Positions 27,101 to 42,100 of a DNA stretch of 64,000 bases are shown here, one piece after another. The stretch comes from Owenia fusiformis. Its lineage: Eukaryota > Annelida > Polychaeta > Sabellida > Oweniidae. Where the stretch lies: contig CAIIXF020000005.1 in the NCBI GenBank assembly GCA_903813345.2, positions 17,177,375 to 17,241,374 of the forward strand, in the 5' to 3' direction. Each line of letters begins with the position of its first letter. The stretch's first letter is position 1. A program made the position numbers and the translations under genes. The notes under the pieces were generated by a model. The model was not told the DNA's origin and searched no databases. It saw only the letters and a program-made list of their open reading frames with translations.

Positions 27101-30100
27101 TCTGGCCCTTTAAGCAGACTTCAAAAATATCCTAACCTTGTCTTTTTTAACAGGTATTTTATACTGACATCAGATTGGATCTTTCTAGCTGACATCAATG
27201 ATATCTATGTCTTGTTATATTCTTTCTGTAATTCCTTGCTACTTTTCTGTCTCCTGTAACATTTGCTTGCTCAACACATCCTGGACTCTTGTAGATCTAC
27301 ATTTTGCTCCATGCCTCGCTTTTGATTTTAAAACATGGGACGGATATATAGATATGTCACAAATATAGTTCTTTATGAATATTTTTGAATTATAAGATTT
27401 GACTATATTTTAAAACAATTAGAATTGCAAGTAAATAGACATTTATAACATTATTGAATTACTTTGAAATTACCCTGACTTCAAGGAAAGCTATGACCAA
27501 ATATGGTTTATGCTGCTTTACATTCTACACACTCCTTGCTGATGTTCGGATCTATTTCGACGTAGAATTATGTAGGAGAAAATGTTAGATATCACACCCG
27601 GTAGAACATATGCATCTAGAGTAAATACTTTAGTACTCTAGAATGCATATACAGAAGTTAATGTGTTAAGTTAATAATTTTTAAAATAATTTTATGAAGG
27701 AGTGATTAACATTATGGCAGATCATATGTATTTTTTCATATTACAGGCAATGTTATATTAGATTGTTGTGCAAGCGAGCCATTTAAAATCATAAGTCTAC
27801 ATGAGCTGTTGAAGAAATTTTAACAGAGAAAATATATGGACATGCTACACCTTTAAATTACGCCTGATTTTTCAATGCAGTTGGTAAATTTAGTGACGTG
27901 GCATGATCTTTTTAAATACAAATCTATCATACATTGTCATATGAACACATATACTCCTTGCCATATAATGCTTTAGATGAATCCTTCAAGTATACGGTAA
28001 TGCATATTAGAATATTAACTAAATGGAGCGATTGATAGCTAATTGAATAAATGAATGTTAATTTTTTCTTTTGTTAGACTCAATGTGTCTCGTCTATATT
28101 ACATAGCGTGATATTTTACCTTTATTTAAACAATTGCTCCAATATTAAAAAATATCATGTGACGTTAAAAAACTATTAATCATGTAATTATCAGTTTAGT
28201 TCCCCTTAATTGATTTTCAGATGGATTTTGTGGCTAACTCAGTAAACATAAAATTCACATATTAACTATAACCAACACCACAAGCAATTATCGGATTTAA
28301 TGTGAATATAATGCTTTAAATTGTCTTATCCACTGCATTTAAATTATATTTAATCAAATAGTCAGTCAGCAGTAGTTGCTTATTATATGAACAATTAATG
28401 AGATTGTTTTATACTCACTATAGCCTTGCGTCTTTCCTATTAAATTGATCCCATCATTCTGTTCTGTTTTTTTCCTTGACATATGAAGTTGCCGTCATTA
28501 AAACTCAGCCGTTGGAATATATGCTGCTGTTACCCTTTATAGTGTTTGTCATAAAATGAATTAATTGTGTGGTACGTTGAAATATATCTTTCCTATTGAT
28601 TGTTCTAAGCGCTCTCTGGTTTGTCACAAGATTCTATTATTTCTATAAAATTTAAATGACATAGGAACCTGGGTGTTAAATTACCTTGGATATTTTAATT
28701 CATTTTTGTTCAATCTGCATATTTCAGTTAAATTGGATATGTTAATCTAAGCTCAGTGCAACAGTTGGAAAATTGGTCATAGGTTGGATGTATGTTATTC
28801 TAAAAAATATTCTGATGGATTAATTAGAAATGAAAATCTGAGGGTATTCATTGAGTCATGATTCAAATATTTAATATAAATGTTAATTAACCTCAATCAG
28901 ATTATAATTCAATGCAAACGAATCTTTCATAAAACTGAACATTTCATATTATTCATAATAGTTAGAGTAGATCTACAGTATATACATATTTGAATTAGAG
29001 GTGAATATCTTTTTGGTCTAGAGCATCAGAATATGTCATCAGAAAATCTTGGCTATAGATTTTCTGTGAAAAGTATATGATAAAAGTTGTATACAATAAC
29101 AAGCTCTCATAAATACTATGAAAGATCCATTTGAGCTCCTAGAGATCATACCAGCATCAATACTGTCAATTCATCTGTAAAAGATGGCAGTGGCTATCTA
29201 ATTTGGATTCAGATAATATAATATGTTTGGACTAAAAATTACCAATTTTTACATCTAATAAAAATCATGGATGCAATTTCATTTCATTCATGTCATCCGG
29301 AAAACCCTTCAAGGAACAATGTCCATGATCTTTCATGGTATATACATCAAATGAGCATTTCACTATGAGATCAATACTTTGCTTGCTTTCAGTATGGTTT
29401 AAAAATTCTCCAGATGCAGTATTAATTTCTCCAAATGCATTGATTCCTCCAAATCCAAATGCATTATTATCTCCAAATACATGATTATCTTCAAAGGCAT
29501 TGATTTTTTTTCAAAATGTTGAACCTATTTACTCAAAAGAGGATTTTCTTTTTCTGTTTTTAATGCATGAAAAGGTTATTCAACAAATGGTCTAAAACTT
29601 CTTCAAAAGTAGAACAGGATTGAAAGTCTAGTTCTGAAGATATCAATTTGTTTATGTTTAAATTGAGAAAAACAAGATTCTCTTTTTAAAAAATGAGCCT
29701 AACATTTTTAGAGAAATTGCCAAGGTGGGGTCCTAATCCTTAATTAGAGTTAGATTGATGTTTTACTATCATTGGGACTTCGCTTGAAAGAAAACATATT
29801 GTTTTAATAAAAACCACTGTATTTATACCCAGAAAGTACCCATGGTGAAAAGTATGACTGTCTAAAATCACTTGCCATACTGCACATGGACCTTTCAAAA
29901 ATGGTCTTAATCATCACAAAGTGTTACACTCTTATTTCAAACAAAGAAACTCCATATATCTACAGTATTTTGCACAATACAAGATCATTGTTAACAGCTT
30001 TTAGAGCTTAATCATTATCATCCAACAATACACCATAGTCACCTATATTTCATTTAACACTAATATGGTTCTTTTTCCAATAAATTGTTTCATACTTTTT

Positions 30101-33100
30101 CATGTACTTCATCCACGAGACTTCAAAATGTTTTTCTTTCGCTTTGGATTCTGAATGCATGTTGCGCTGTACTGTATACAATTATTGACCTCTCCAGAGG
30201 TTTACTGTCAAAATTATATCCCGAGACTGTAAACCGAGACCGTAGGTCGAGGTTTACAGTAGAGGGATATAATTTTGACAGTAAACCGAATGGAGAGGTC
30301 TATAATTGTTTTGTTAGTCCGAAGAATATCTTAGATTTTTCTGACCCTTGAAGTTGACTTGAAGTTGGATCCAGACCCTCGAGACGTTCATGTTGTATTT
30401 CAGTATATCGGCAGTAAGTTCACTCAATGGAGTCAAATTACTCTCCTGGGCGAAGTCCACTAAAAGCTTTGTACAAAGTTTTAGATTTTTCTTCGTATTT
30501 TGACTGTCTTTACTCTCTAAGAGACTAATAATATCCTCATCTTCAACATTTTTGAAACGGCTAGTGCTAGCGGCGGCCATTTTATCGTCTGATAATGACG
30601 TCATTTTAGTGGAATGCTGGGAATATTATTCACCGGCAATGCATTGCGCGGTGTACAGTTAAAATTATTCACCGCTCGTTGACCAATCAAAATCGAGTAT
30701 TTCAACTGAGGTACTAACAATATATATTATCTAGTCATCTCATAATAAGGGTGGAATTGTGAGAATTATGAGCTTGATAAAAACAATATTTCAAATTGCA
30801 TATCATCCCAGATTCATCCTATATTCAGCTCATATGCAGCCCAGATATTTTTCAATGCTGTAAAACATTTTCTTCAGCAGTTTATCCCACCCTCATTGCA
30901 AGATCCACCATCATTTTAAGAAGACAGATGCATATAGAAAATAAGTTGCCTATTTGCCCTGACATTTGTTGTTCTTTAGTGCACCTTTCTGACATGGCTG
31001 GTAGTTTAATAGCTGTTGACATAATACGCTATTGCACCACAGCCATGTCAAAATGGAGAACAGTTTGCAGTCACTCTTCCCTGAAGATCATCATCTGACC
31101 CAACCTCATATTGAGCTCAGTCTGCCCTGAATAATCATCATCTGACCCAACCTCATACTGAGCACAGTCTGCCCTGAAAATCATCATCTGACCCAACCTC
31201 ATATTGAGCTCAGTCTGCACTGAAAATCATCATCTGACCTAACCTCATATTGAGCACAGGCTGCCCTGAAAATCATCATCTGACCCAACCTCATATTGAG
31301 CTCAGTCTGCACTGAAAATCATCATCTGACCCAACCTCATATTGAGCACAGTCTGCACTGAAAATCATCATCTGACCCAACCTCATATTGAGCACAGTCT
31401 GCCCTGAAAATCATCATCTGACCTAATCTCATATTGAGCACAGTCTGCACTGAAAATCATCATCTGACCTAACCTCATATTGAGCATAGTCTGCCCTGAA
31501 AATCATCATCTGACCTAACCTCATATTGAGCACAGTCAACACTGAAAATCATCATCTGACCCAACCTCATATTGAGCACAGTCAACACTGAAAATCATCA
31601 TCTGACCCAACCTCATATTGAGCATAGTCAACACTGAAAATCATCATCTGACCCAACCTCATATTGAGCACAGTCAACACTGAAAATCATCATCTGACCT
31701 AACCTCATATTGAGCACAGTCAACACTGAAAATCATCATCTGACCCAACCTCATATTGAGCATAGTCTGCACTGAAAATCATCTGACCTAACCTCATATT
31801 GAGCACAGTCTGCCCTGAAAATCATCATCTGACCTAACCTCATATTGAGCACAGTCTGCCCTGAAAATCATCATCTGACCTAACCTCATATTGAGCACAG
31901 TCAACACTGAAAATCATCATCTGACCCAACCTCATATTGAGCATAGTCTGCACTGAAAATCATCATCTGACCTAACCTCATATTGAGCACAGTCAACACT
32001 GAAAATCATCATCTGACCTAACCTCATATTGAGCACAGTCAACACTGAAAATCATCATCTGACCCAACCTCATATTGAGCATAGTCTGCACTGAAAATCT
32101 TCATCTGACCTAACCTCATATTGAGCATAGTCTGCCCTGAAAATCATCATCTGACCCAACCTCATATTGAGCATAGTCTGCACTGAAAATCATCATCTGA
32201 CCTAACCTCATATTGAGCACAGTCAACACTGAAAATCATCATCTGACCCAACCTCATATTGAGCATAGTCTGCACTGAAAATCTTCATCTGACCCAACCT
32301 CATATTGAGCACAGTCTGCACTGAAAATCTTCATCTGACCCAACCTCATATTGAGCATAGTCTGCACTGAAAATCTTCATCTGACCCAACCTCATATTGA
32401 GCACAGTCTGCACTGAAAATCTTCATCTGACCCAACCTCATATTGAGCTCAGTCTGCACTGAAAATCATCATCTGACCCAACCTCATATTGAGCATAGTC
32501 TGCACTAAAAATTTTCATCTGACCCAACCTCATATTGAGCACAGTCTGCCCTGAAAATCATCATCTGACCCAACCTCATATTGAGCACAGTCTGTACTGA
32601 AAATCTTCATCTGACCCAACCTCATATTGAGCACAGTCTGCACTGAAAATCTTCATCTGACCCAACCTCATATTGAGCTCAGTCTGCACTGAAAATCATC
32701 ATCTGACCCAACCTCATATTGAGCATAGTCTGCACTGAAAATCTTCATCTGACCCAACCTCATATTGAGCACAGTCTGCACTGAAAATCTTCATCTGACC
32801 CAACCTCATATTGAGCTCAGTCTGCACTGAAAATCATCATCTGACCCAACCTCATATTGAGCATAGTCTGCACTGAAAATCTTCATCTGACCCAACCTCA
32901 TATTGAGCACAGTCTGCCCTGAAAATCATCATCTGACCCAACCTCATATTGAGCATAGTCTGCACTGAAAATCTTTATCTGACCTAACCTCATATTGAGC
33001 ACAGTCTGCAGTCTGCCCTGAAAATCATCATCTTTTTGGTACATTGAATGAAAAGGATGCAGTCAGCTTTGGCTTTATGTTTTCTTCCAAATGGAATGAT

Positions 33101-36100
33101 TACTCGCCCAAACATAACCAACTATCAATGAATGATATATCATTGTAAAGAGGAGACACATGGCTTTATGGTGCATTGAATGAAATCAATGCTGTTATCA
33201 CTGGTTTTGTGCTTTTCCGAGATAACAATCTGTTGCGTTTTTTTGATACGCACTGTATAAGCCAACCTCAAAGACTACATTGGTACCTGTTGCACAGAAG
33301 GGTTCAATTGAACTGTTTCACAGGCAAAATCCTTTTTGTCAAAATGCTTTTCATAATGAAGTAAAGTAAAAAACCTGCTGTATAAACCAATCATTCTTTA
33401 ATGATACAATGTAGATTCAAAGCAAAGGGCAGGATGTTTAAATGGGAAATATTGTTGACTGGGATGATTGAGATGTTTCATTTACATTGACCGTTTTTCC
33501 TTATATGCGTAAGACTTGTATTATCATCTTGTAGATTTGTCTTTTGTGCATTTGTTTGAGCAATACATTGCTTCTTTAAAGTAAGCACCCTTGCACTGAT
33601 CCAGTTAGCTCCTGAGGGAGAAGCCCCTTTAACAGGACACTCTCTATCAACAACTCCTTATCTTTAAGTCAGCTCTTTTCATTATATCAGCCAAACTGAC
33701 AATATTATAACTCATAATAGCCATATTGCATTATAAGTCTGCTAGTTGCTTGTTAGTGAATTATATCTCAAGCAAATAATTGGTATTTTATGGTAGAAAA
33801 TATATAAAAGGATGAAAAAGGTGGAGACTGGTGATTTCATATATTAATAAAAAGGAAAAACTGTAAAACGGAAAAACTGTAAAACTGTACTGAAATACAC
33901 ATGCAGTTTAAATAGTAAATGAAATTGAAATTGCTGGAAACCTGTTATTTCAGTATGTACTCAGGATTTTCAATAATGTCAGCTTAAAGAATATAGGAGG
34001 TATTAAGAGATTAAATGAAAATACGTTTATTGATTATTAAATGAAACAATGGAGCGTGTGTTAAGAATGAAAACTTGATGTGGTGGATATGATCTGTTTT
34101 GCGGTTTAACAGCTTCTACCAAGCATTTAATTACTCATATCAAATCCCATTTCTTTGTTATTTATTCTGAGGGAAACCATCTTTTGTTTGATGTTGTTTT
34201 AGAAAATTATTTCAACTAATTAATAAATTGAGGATATTGGCCCATTGAAACTTAATTTGCATCATGTGTGACTGTCAGCTGATTTGATTGCACATTTAAT
34301 GATGCCTTAAAAGACTAAGAGGTTACACTACACACAAGCAGAATGTATTTCTTTATTGAAAAATGATTTTGGGATTTTGGGATGAAATAACCCTTTTTGA
34401 GCTCTAAGCCCTCTCACCCTACCCTCATACTTTAAAAGTTAGGTTTTCAAAACAACATTAAACTGAGGGTATCTTAAGAAGTCTTCCAATTTAAGCCTCT
34501 GGACCCCAACCTCCCTTTACCTGCTCCACCTCCACCAGTGTAAAAAGGTCAGGTGTTAAGAAGCTGGGGCCTCGGGGGTCACGAAGTGAGACTTTTTTTC
34601 ACTTTGAAATAAATCAATGGAGCTTTACCTCAGCCAATTATTAACACATTGATACACATTAATCTTGTATAAGTTGCCTCTGCAGTAGTTCACTTTTAAT
34701 GATTTAAAGATTAAGTAACTAACCTGTAGAAATTTCCAACATAAAGTTGATAAAAGGAAGCTCATCGATGCCTGCCTCTTCTGAAGGGTTCTGTTAGGCA
34801 TTGTGCATATTTGTTTCCATCTGAAATTAAATCATTTGTTATAAATTGAAGTGCTTCACACAAAAAGGCATTATACTTTTTAAGTTAAGAATATTCTGTT
34901 CATTTCTTTTCATTAAATGACCACCAACATACATTTCTTTGAGAACTGTGACACTATTAATATTATTAAAAATACTAAATATAATCATGAATACATTAAA
35001 TATGGAGACTACAATTAAGCGTCATCTATCCCTATTTGCCAGTCAGAGTAGTACACAAAAATTAAATGTTTGATTTCTTTTTCTTTATTCTTTATTCAAT
35101 GCGTATATTGCAGCTATAGTTGCCGTAATAGTGTTCTTTGTATATTTCCTAATTGTACGTATGAGGTCTCCCGAAAGTTTTTTCTCTTTCTTGACTGGTG
35201 AATATCTTCTTTGCTTTCTGAGATCTGACCCATCTCCTCTCTCTTCAACTTATGCAAGGTTCATTTCTTGTATTGAATTCTTTCCGCAGTTTATAATTAT
35301 TAGATTTATTATAGATTTTCTTTTGTCTTGTCTGATTGTCGTCCCTCTTTGTTTAGATTATACAAACTGCTGTAATGTCAGATATAGCTTAACTATTCCC
35401 AATTTTATGAAGATAATTTCCAACTTTGGACTCCAATTTTGGTTTGTATTTTGACAGCTCAGACCTAATGTATGATAATGTGCTATTTGCTGGAAAGATT
35501 CAATATATATTTGCCCATATTTGAATAGACATGCTTCATTTCATTTCCCTATCATTATTTCATGATGTGGTCATATTTCACAGTTTCATTGTAAAACAAG
35601 AAAATTATAATTAATTTGATTGATAAATTATGATTTTTAGCATTAGCATTATGAATTATAACACTAGTCATTAAGTATGATTTTTTCGATATTTTTGTTT
35701 AAAGTTCTTTTTATCTTATCTACCCAAAGAATTTACCTGTGATTTATCTGTATTTGGTCATGCTAGGCTAACTATCAATTTTTTCAAACAATATTGCACA
35801 CAGACAAAGGCAACTGCGCTCATGTTTGATTTGAATTAAAAATTGGACATCATTTTAGCAGTTGATACATTATTAATGTGTTTTTGGACATTGTGAGATA
35901 GTTGACATGTGCATAAACACCCCCTGAATACATACTGGCACCCTCCGTATTAGTTGCTCTGATAATTTTAACATTAGAATGGGTTTCAAATTGTATGTTT
36001 ATTTGATCTAAATGTGTGATGCTTAATGTGCCCAATGTATTGAAAATTATTTTTTGGCTTCAGTCATAGACATGAATTTATCTCAATTCTTTGCACTCTG

Positions 36101-39100
36101 GATAAAATGGCGAAATATAAATGGCAGTATTTTCATATACTGTATATTGTATGTGCTCACTTATATTTCTGATATCGCCAATATGGTAATATGTGATATT
36201 ACCATTAGACTGGGTCTCTCCAAGAGTAAAACACCTATGTTTGACTCTGTATTGTCGATGTACATTTAGTTTTAATGTGGCTTTTAACCAGCATTCAAAT
36301 CTGAAAAAGCATCCAGTTAAGTACAATTAATCATTAAATCTATTCAAAAATTTATGACTCATTTTCTCTTTGATACATCAGCTCTACTAAAATAACATAT
36401 TAAACTGTAAACTTTGTTATCTTATTCAACAATCCAACAATCAATATGATCATTTACATTCATTTGACATAAGAATGTTTTTGCACCACCTTTATGGATT
36501 AAAAGAAAGAATGTTTTGTTTGGAAGTTGTTTTTTCAATATCCAGTATTCAGTCTTCTATTAAGATTTTATGAATGCTAATTTCAAAAAAACTTTTTCGT
36601 CTTGGATCCATTCCACAATATTCAGTGAGGTTTGGAACTCAGGAATTGTCTTTTAATCATCATCAATGGCAGTCACTTTATTCCTGGTAATGGACTTGAC
36701 ACAACTGGCTATTATTCTGGGAATGGACTGATCAGCATCCCTTGAATCTGACAACCGTGTTTTCAACCTCAAAGCCCATACAACCATGTTTTCAACCTTA
36801 AAGCCATGAGAACTATGTTTTCAACCTTAAAGCCCCAACAACAAAATTTTCAGCATCGAAACACATACATTCATGTTTTCAACCTTAAAGCCCATACAAC
36901 CATGTTTTCAACCTTAAAGCCATGAGAACTATGTTTTCAACCTTAAAGCCATGAGAACTATGTTTTCAACCTTAAAGCCCTGAGAACTATGTTTTCAACC
37001 TTAAAGCCATGAGAACTATGTTTTCAACCTTAAAGCCCTGAGAACCATGCTTTCAACCTAAAGGCCCTGACAACCATGTTTTAAAGCCCTGATTATCTCA
37101 GTGTCCATATTATATGAGCAGTTGGGTATGCAAGGGTAGTTTATAACATGATGATGTTACACGCCTGAATAGACTGATATGCCTGGCTGGTGATGTAAAT
37201 GTCAGTTTATGTTATGGTTAAATGGTAAAGTACAAATAAGACTGTATATCAATATCATGGTTTAATATAGATTAATGATGCATTCTTAGTAGTAGTATTT
37301 ATAGGTTTTTGTCATGTCTCCTGAAGGAGATCAAAGTGGGATCTCCCAAATGCTTAGGGAGATCTATATGCGATACTTGAAGCAAGTTTGATTTATGCAA
37401 GAAGTTTTACATGAAAATAAACTTTTCAGAATGTCGTCCATTTTAGACTAATGGTATTAATTTACAAACTCGGGAATTGAATTGTACCTTTAAGAAATAC
37501 CCATGCATGCGCAAGTTGATTTCCACTTCAACTAGCTTAAGTCAATTAATGTCACCACAAAATGTGCCAGTCTCTGTATAGATGATACAGTTAAACTTGT
37601 TTATCCGAATCCCTATGTAACAGGAACAAATCTCAATATGAACATTTTCTCTCATTCCCAATTTTGATTTGATCCCATTGATTCCCAAGTTAAAAAGTAT
37701 GTAATAGCAGTCATATCAAACAAGGTGTGTGTGGATATATCACTGTCTTTAAGTTTTCTCATGCACAATTTCTTTTTTACGATTCCAGAAGTCTGTTAAA
37801 GAAAAACTGGAGGAAATTACAACTTTAAAGAAAACGGTAAGCTGTGCAGACACAAGTTATATTACAATTTAATTATGACGTAATTCACACAGTCAGAGAG
37901 AATGTTTCTGGCGAAATTCTGGGATTTCAAATACTTGAAGTTGGGAAACCGGAAGGGTTTACCTTTTTTAATTCCCGAATCTCTCCGAAATTAGCTCATC
38001 TTGGTGACTGTAAATTGCACAGCTGTATTCAATGGAGTCTCGTCATATTCAATCAGCCTCAATTTTAAAGTGTATATTTTATTTTCAACGTGATTTCATC
38101 GTTTTTTGTCGACTGGTAAGAATACGCTGGGCAAATGGCAAGATGGATGATTTTTGACCTGACCTACACCGATGGCGGTGACGTCATCAATTTTATCTAT
38201 ACAAATTCTATTTGGTCACGTGACCTTGTGCCAGAAGTCCGACTTTTTGGTCAGTCGACCTGTTCAAAGTACATTTAGTAATAATTATCGCTTTTCAGAA
38301 CAATTTAGGAAACAATATTTTCTATCTACGTCGATTACAAAGCATCTAAGGTACGTAAATTTATATGAACAACTGAGTCAATAGGGATAAATAGCCCAAC
38401 GAGAGTCGGTGGTCTAAAAAATACTTGGATCTGGATGCCAGTCCTGGTATAGATATAGTTCCAGGCCAGTTCGAAGAACGTATTAGATGTCCGTGGTAAT
38501 TCAGTATTATTTTATGGAGCTTTGTTAAATATCCTTAAAGTAAACAGGTTATGAGATGAAATATTGCATGGTGTTTACTGTCCATAATATGATGAATTTA
38601 TTTATAATTGTTAAACAAGTTGATGAGCATGGCAGATATTTTTATTGGAAACTTATTCACTTTCCTCAATAAACTTGAGATGGATCTTATGACGGGAATT
38701 ACATATAGCTCTCTAGGAGCAACTTCATTTATTTGGTCTTGATTGTGTTTTTGTGGCTTACATTCGTAATTTACCTTTACCTGGGCAAACTAATAAGCAA
38801 TGCCCATCTTCGTTCACTCGGCTCCTGTCGGTCGATGAATGCAGTGAAGACCAAGCGTGCAAAGATGAGCAATGCCGAAATTGTCAACAAATCTTACTCA
38901 ACTTAGCAGTATTAACCATAGACAGTACTTCCAAACTTTGCTCTTAGCATATAAAAGCATTGATTAATTTATCAGGGAACCTTATTCTTTTCTCTGAACT
39001 GAGCTTAATTTCTCATTTCCTTGGAATTCGATTTTCACTTGACTGAATTAACATCTATAAATGTGTTTGTCAATTTAAATTCCATTCAATTCCTCTCTGC

Positions 39101-42100
39101 CCCCCCCTCCATGGGGTTCAAGCAATACTATCATTTATTATATTGTCTAATGTTAACTTCTTCTTATATAACTGGTTACCCTACTATCACACCAAACTAG
39201 TTCTCACTACGTTCTCGAAAATGGGCTTCAATTGTGTACGAATGGACTGGACTTACTTAGAACCGTTTGGGGTATATTTACAAACTTCATCAAACTTACT
39301 CGAACGGGTAGGTCCTCTAGAACTTAGAACATGCTCAAAATGTTCTCTTGGTCGTCACGTTCTACCATTAGAACGAGTGACAATCTACTAAAGACGAGCT
39401 GGACGTACTACGAACAAAACAGTCATACTTCAATCCTACTAGGGACATTTTTACGTTTATGAACGAAGTAGCTAATTATTTTAGACATATTTCCTGACCA
39501 CAGCCAGATTGAGCCCGTTTTGCGACATTTTTGTAGGACTGGTAAGAACGGGTAAGAACTAGTTTGGTGTGATAGGGGGGGGGGGGGTACATACAGTTAA
39601 AACTTCAGTTTTATTAAATTGTTTAGGTTGCTGAATTTGAAGAACAAGTGAAGTCACTGGAAACAAAGCAGAAACATCAAGAGGAGACTAGCAGTAAACA
39701 GGTAAATAATGATTAATTTACTTACTTTACTTACTTACTTAATGATGGTTGTCTAAAGGGTGTATGGGATATAGGGGTTATTCTAAAGGAAATATAGATA
39801 TATGTATAGACACATATATACAAGGGACCATGTATTTCTTGAATGATAAGCCGTTCAGTGTTTCTCAGAATACATACAAAACGTATCAAAATACAAAACT
39901 GTTTCAGACTGATATTTTGGAATGAGCATTCACAAATGTAGTTTATGTTGTACTGTAGATAGAAGAAAAGTCCAGTCAAGTGACCAAACTTGAGGAACAG
40001 CTTGCCAACAAGCTCCAGATAGTAGAGGAGCAAACGAAAGAATTAGAGGTATGCATTTATTTTATTTAGATGGTTTACAATGAGCATTACACCAGTACTA
40101 TAATAGATGTGCCATGACCCACACTCAGTCCAAAAATGTATAACATGTATAATAAGTAATACCTTTCTAAAGATGCCACATTTATATGTTATAAAAGAAG
40201 CAATGGTTTGGTTTATATTTTTATCACCCTTATCCACTTCTTTTAAATGAGAAAATATAGACTTCAGGGGCGGGCAACTCAGCCCGAAAATCTATAACAT
40301 CTATAATAAGTAATACCTTTCTAAAAATGCCACATTTATGATGTTATAAAAGAAGCAATGGTTTGGTTTATATTTTTATCACTCTTCTTTTAAATGAGAA
40401 AATATAGACTTTAGGGGCGGGCAATGCAGAACTAGAAGTATGCCAATCATCAAGTATTACATACCTATGGAATTCAGTGGAAATGTAGGCGGGCGATACA
40501 AGCCTATATAGCCCGCTTTCATTAATATCCATGACAATATCGGGGACAATATTAGGACGTCATGTTTCATTTCTACCAAATTCTACACATATTTCACGTT
40601 TGATGATCTCTAATTATACGGAATTCAACATTTCACTAATCACCTCAACAATATACAGTATACTATTTCTTTTATTAGTTGAAGCAACAAGTTGTTCAAT
40701 TTATGATGCAACGAATTGATCTTTTTCAAATAAAGAAAACATTTATGTTTTTTTTATATTGCAGTATTTCAATTTCATATGTTCTATTCAGTTCATTTCC
40801 ATTTACGTTCATGCCTCAACGCTGATGTTTTATGTTCAATCAAGCCTCTCACACAGCCTGTTGTATGTACAGAGTTGAGCTGTCATTTCGTTGAATATTA
40901 AAATTAATTTACAATCAAGATATTGATTTCTACGTCAGTTATAATTTAAGGCCCTTTCATATTAAATCTATGGTTCACACTATCTACCTGGACATCCTTG
41001 GTCTAGCCATTTTTATTGATTTTAAAGTTTTACCTATTAAAATTTGAAATGGATTTTTACAGTTTAAGATGGTTGAAAATGTGTAGACATACGAGGGTTG
41101 TCCCAGAAGTAATGCACTATATGCTCTAACTTTATCAATAATTGATATTTTTCCATGAAATTTTCAGTAAATGTTCCTTAGGGACATTTTGATTATTCTA
41201 AAAATTTTCATGTTGACTGATAAAATTATATTGATGTTATGATAAAATCAAGTTGGTGAGTTTGGGTAGGACGGGGCAGGTTATACAGTCACGTGAAAAG
41301 GAATAAAAAATTGAAAATATGAAATAATTAATCAACGAAGACCATTTGATGTAGCTATAAGAAGTATGCTCAAAAATACATTTTAAGATACTAAATTACT
41401 ATGAGCACATCCTAGATTTAATGGATGTACATGTATATTGCACAGTGTCCCATTTCACATATTTCTCAAAATATTGCCATTTGCATGTTATGTACTTTTG
41501 ATGCCTGTCAGGTCAAACACTCTCGGCAATTTCTTCCACTGTGACTTGTGGAGTTTTTGCCTCCCATGTTTGGAGTTGTCATACAGGGTCAAATCGTCTC
41601 TTTTAAATCTCTTCTGCCACCCCATAATTGTAGTTCTATTTGGTATATACTCTTTATATACTTTCTTCATGGTAGCATTGTTTTGCGTGGCTGTGAGTCC
41701 AAGTGAAGTATGAAATTAGGCCACCAAACGCAATGCCTTCTGTTTTCTGGTGAGAATTGCAGCCATTTTTGCAATTTCTTGACTGTGACTGTATTTGAAT
41801 TTGTGACTATTGAAATGTGGTATTATGACATCACAGTGCTAAATGTCATTATTGGTACTTGGTTAACATCATGCTGAATAAATTTAACAATTTCCCAAAC
41901 TTTTTGACCATTTAAAGGAAAGAAATATTAATGAAATAACACTTTAGATCTTTTCATAAATAGAAAAATTGGTACCTGCCCCGCCCACCCCTACCCCCAT
42001 GTTGTTATAGCAACCATATTAAAACTTAATATTAATGTTGGATGCTGAAACTTCAGGATATAATAGATAAAACTTCAATTGTTATATACACAAAATTTCA

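Larger units (their letters stand above)
19781..37788 (+). other. EEA1 intron 27, 18 kb, repeat-rich
   Basis: About 36 percent of the gene span without a recognised exon. Repeats inside it are listed separately. The stretches 19900-21300, 26000-29300 and 33040-36740 show no gene, RNA gene or clear element to me. Degenerate GTCTGTCTGTCC sequence near 19850-19890 and a GGGCAATAACTCAAAT stretch near 21745 look like relics of the composite element intact at 43475. Confidence 0.6.

Noticed and set aside
31081-33033. CRISPR-like regular array
   Set aside because: The units are contiguous 46-bp repeats with point variants and no unique spacers, in a eukaryotic intron.
35131-35454. 107-codon hydrophobic frame
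   Set aside because: T-rich intron DNA readily gives Phe/Leu/Ile-rich frames; no start context or homology.
38298-38350. 53-nt cassette exon in intron 28 (acceptor cttttcag, donor gtacgt)
   Set aside because: It has a stop in the EEA1 frame and shifts phase. It is better seen as part of a possible alternative first exon than as coding.
38753-38947. Cysteine-rich 64-codon frame as an EEA1 exon
   Set aside because: No acceptor/donor pair in the right phase, and it does not fit the coiled-coil context.
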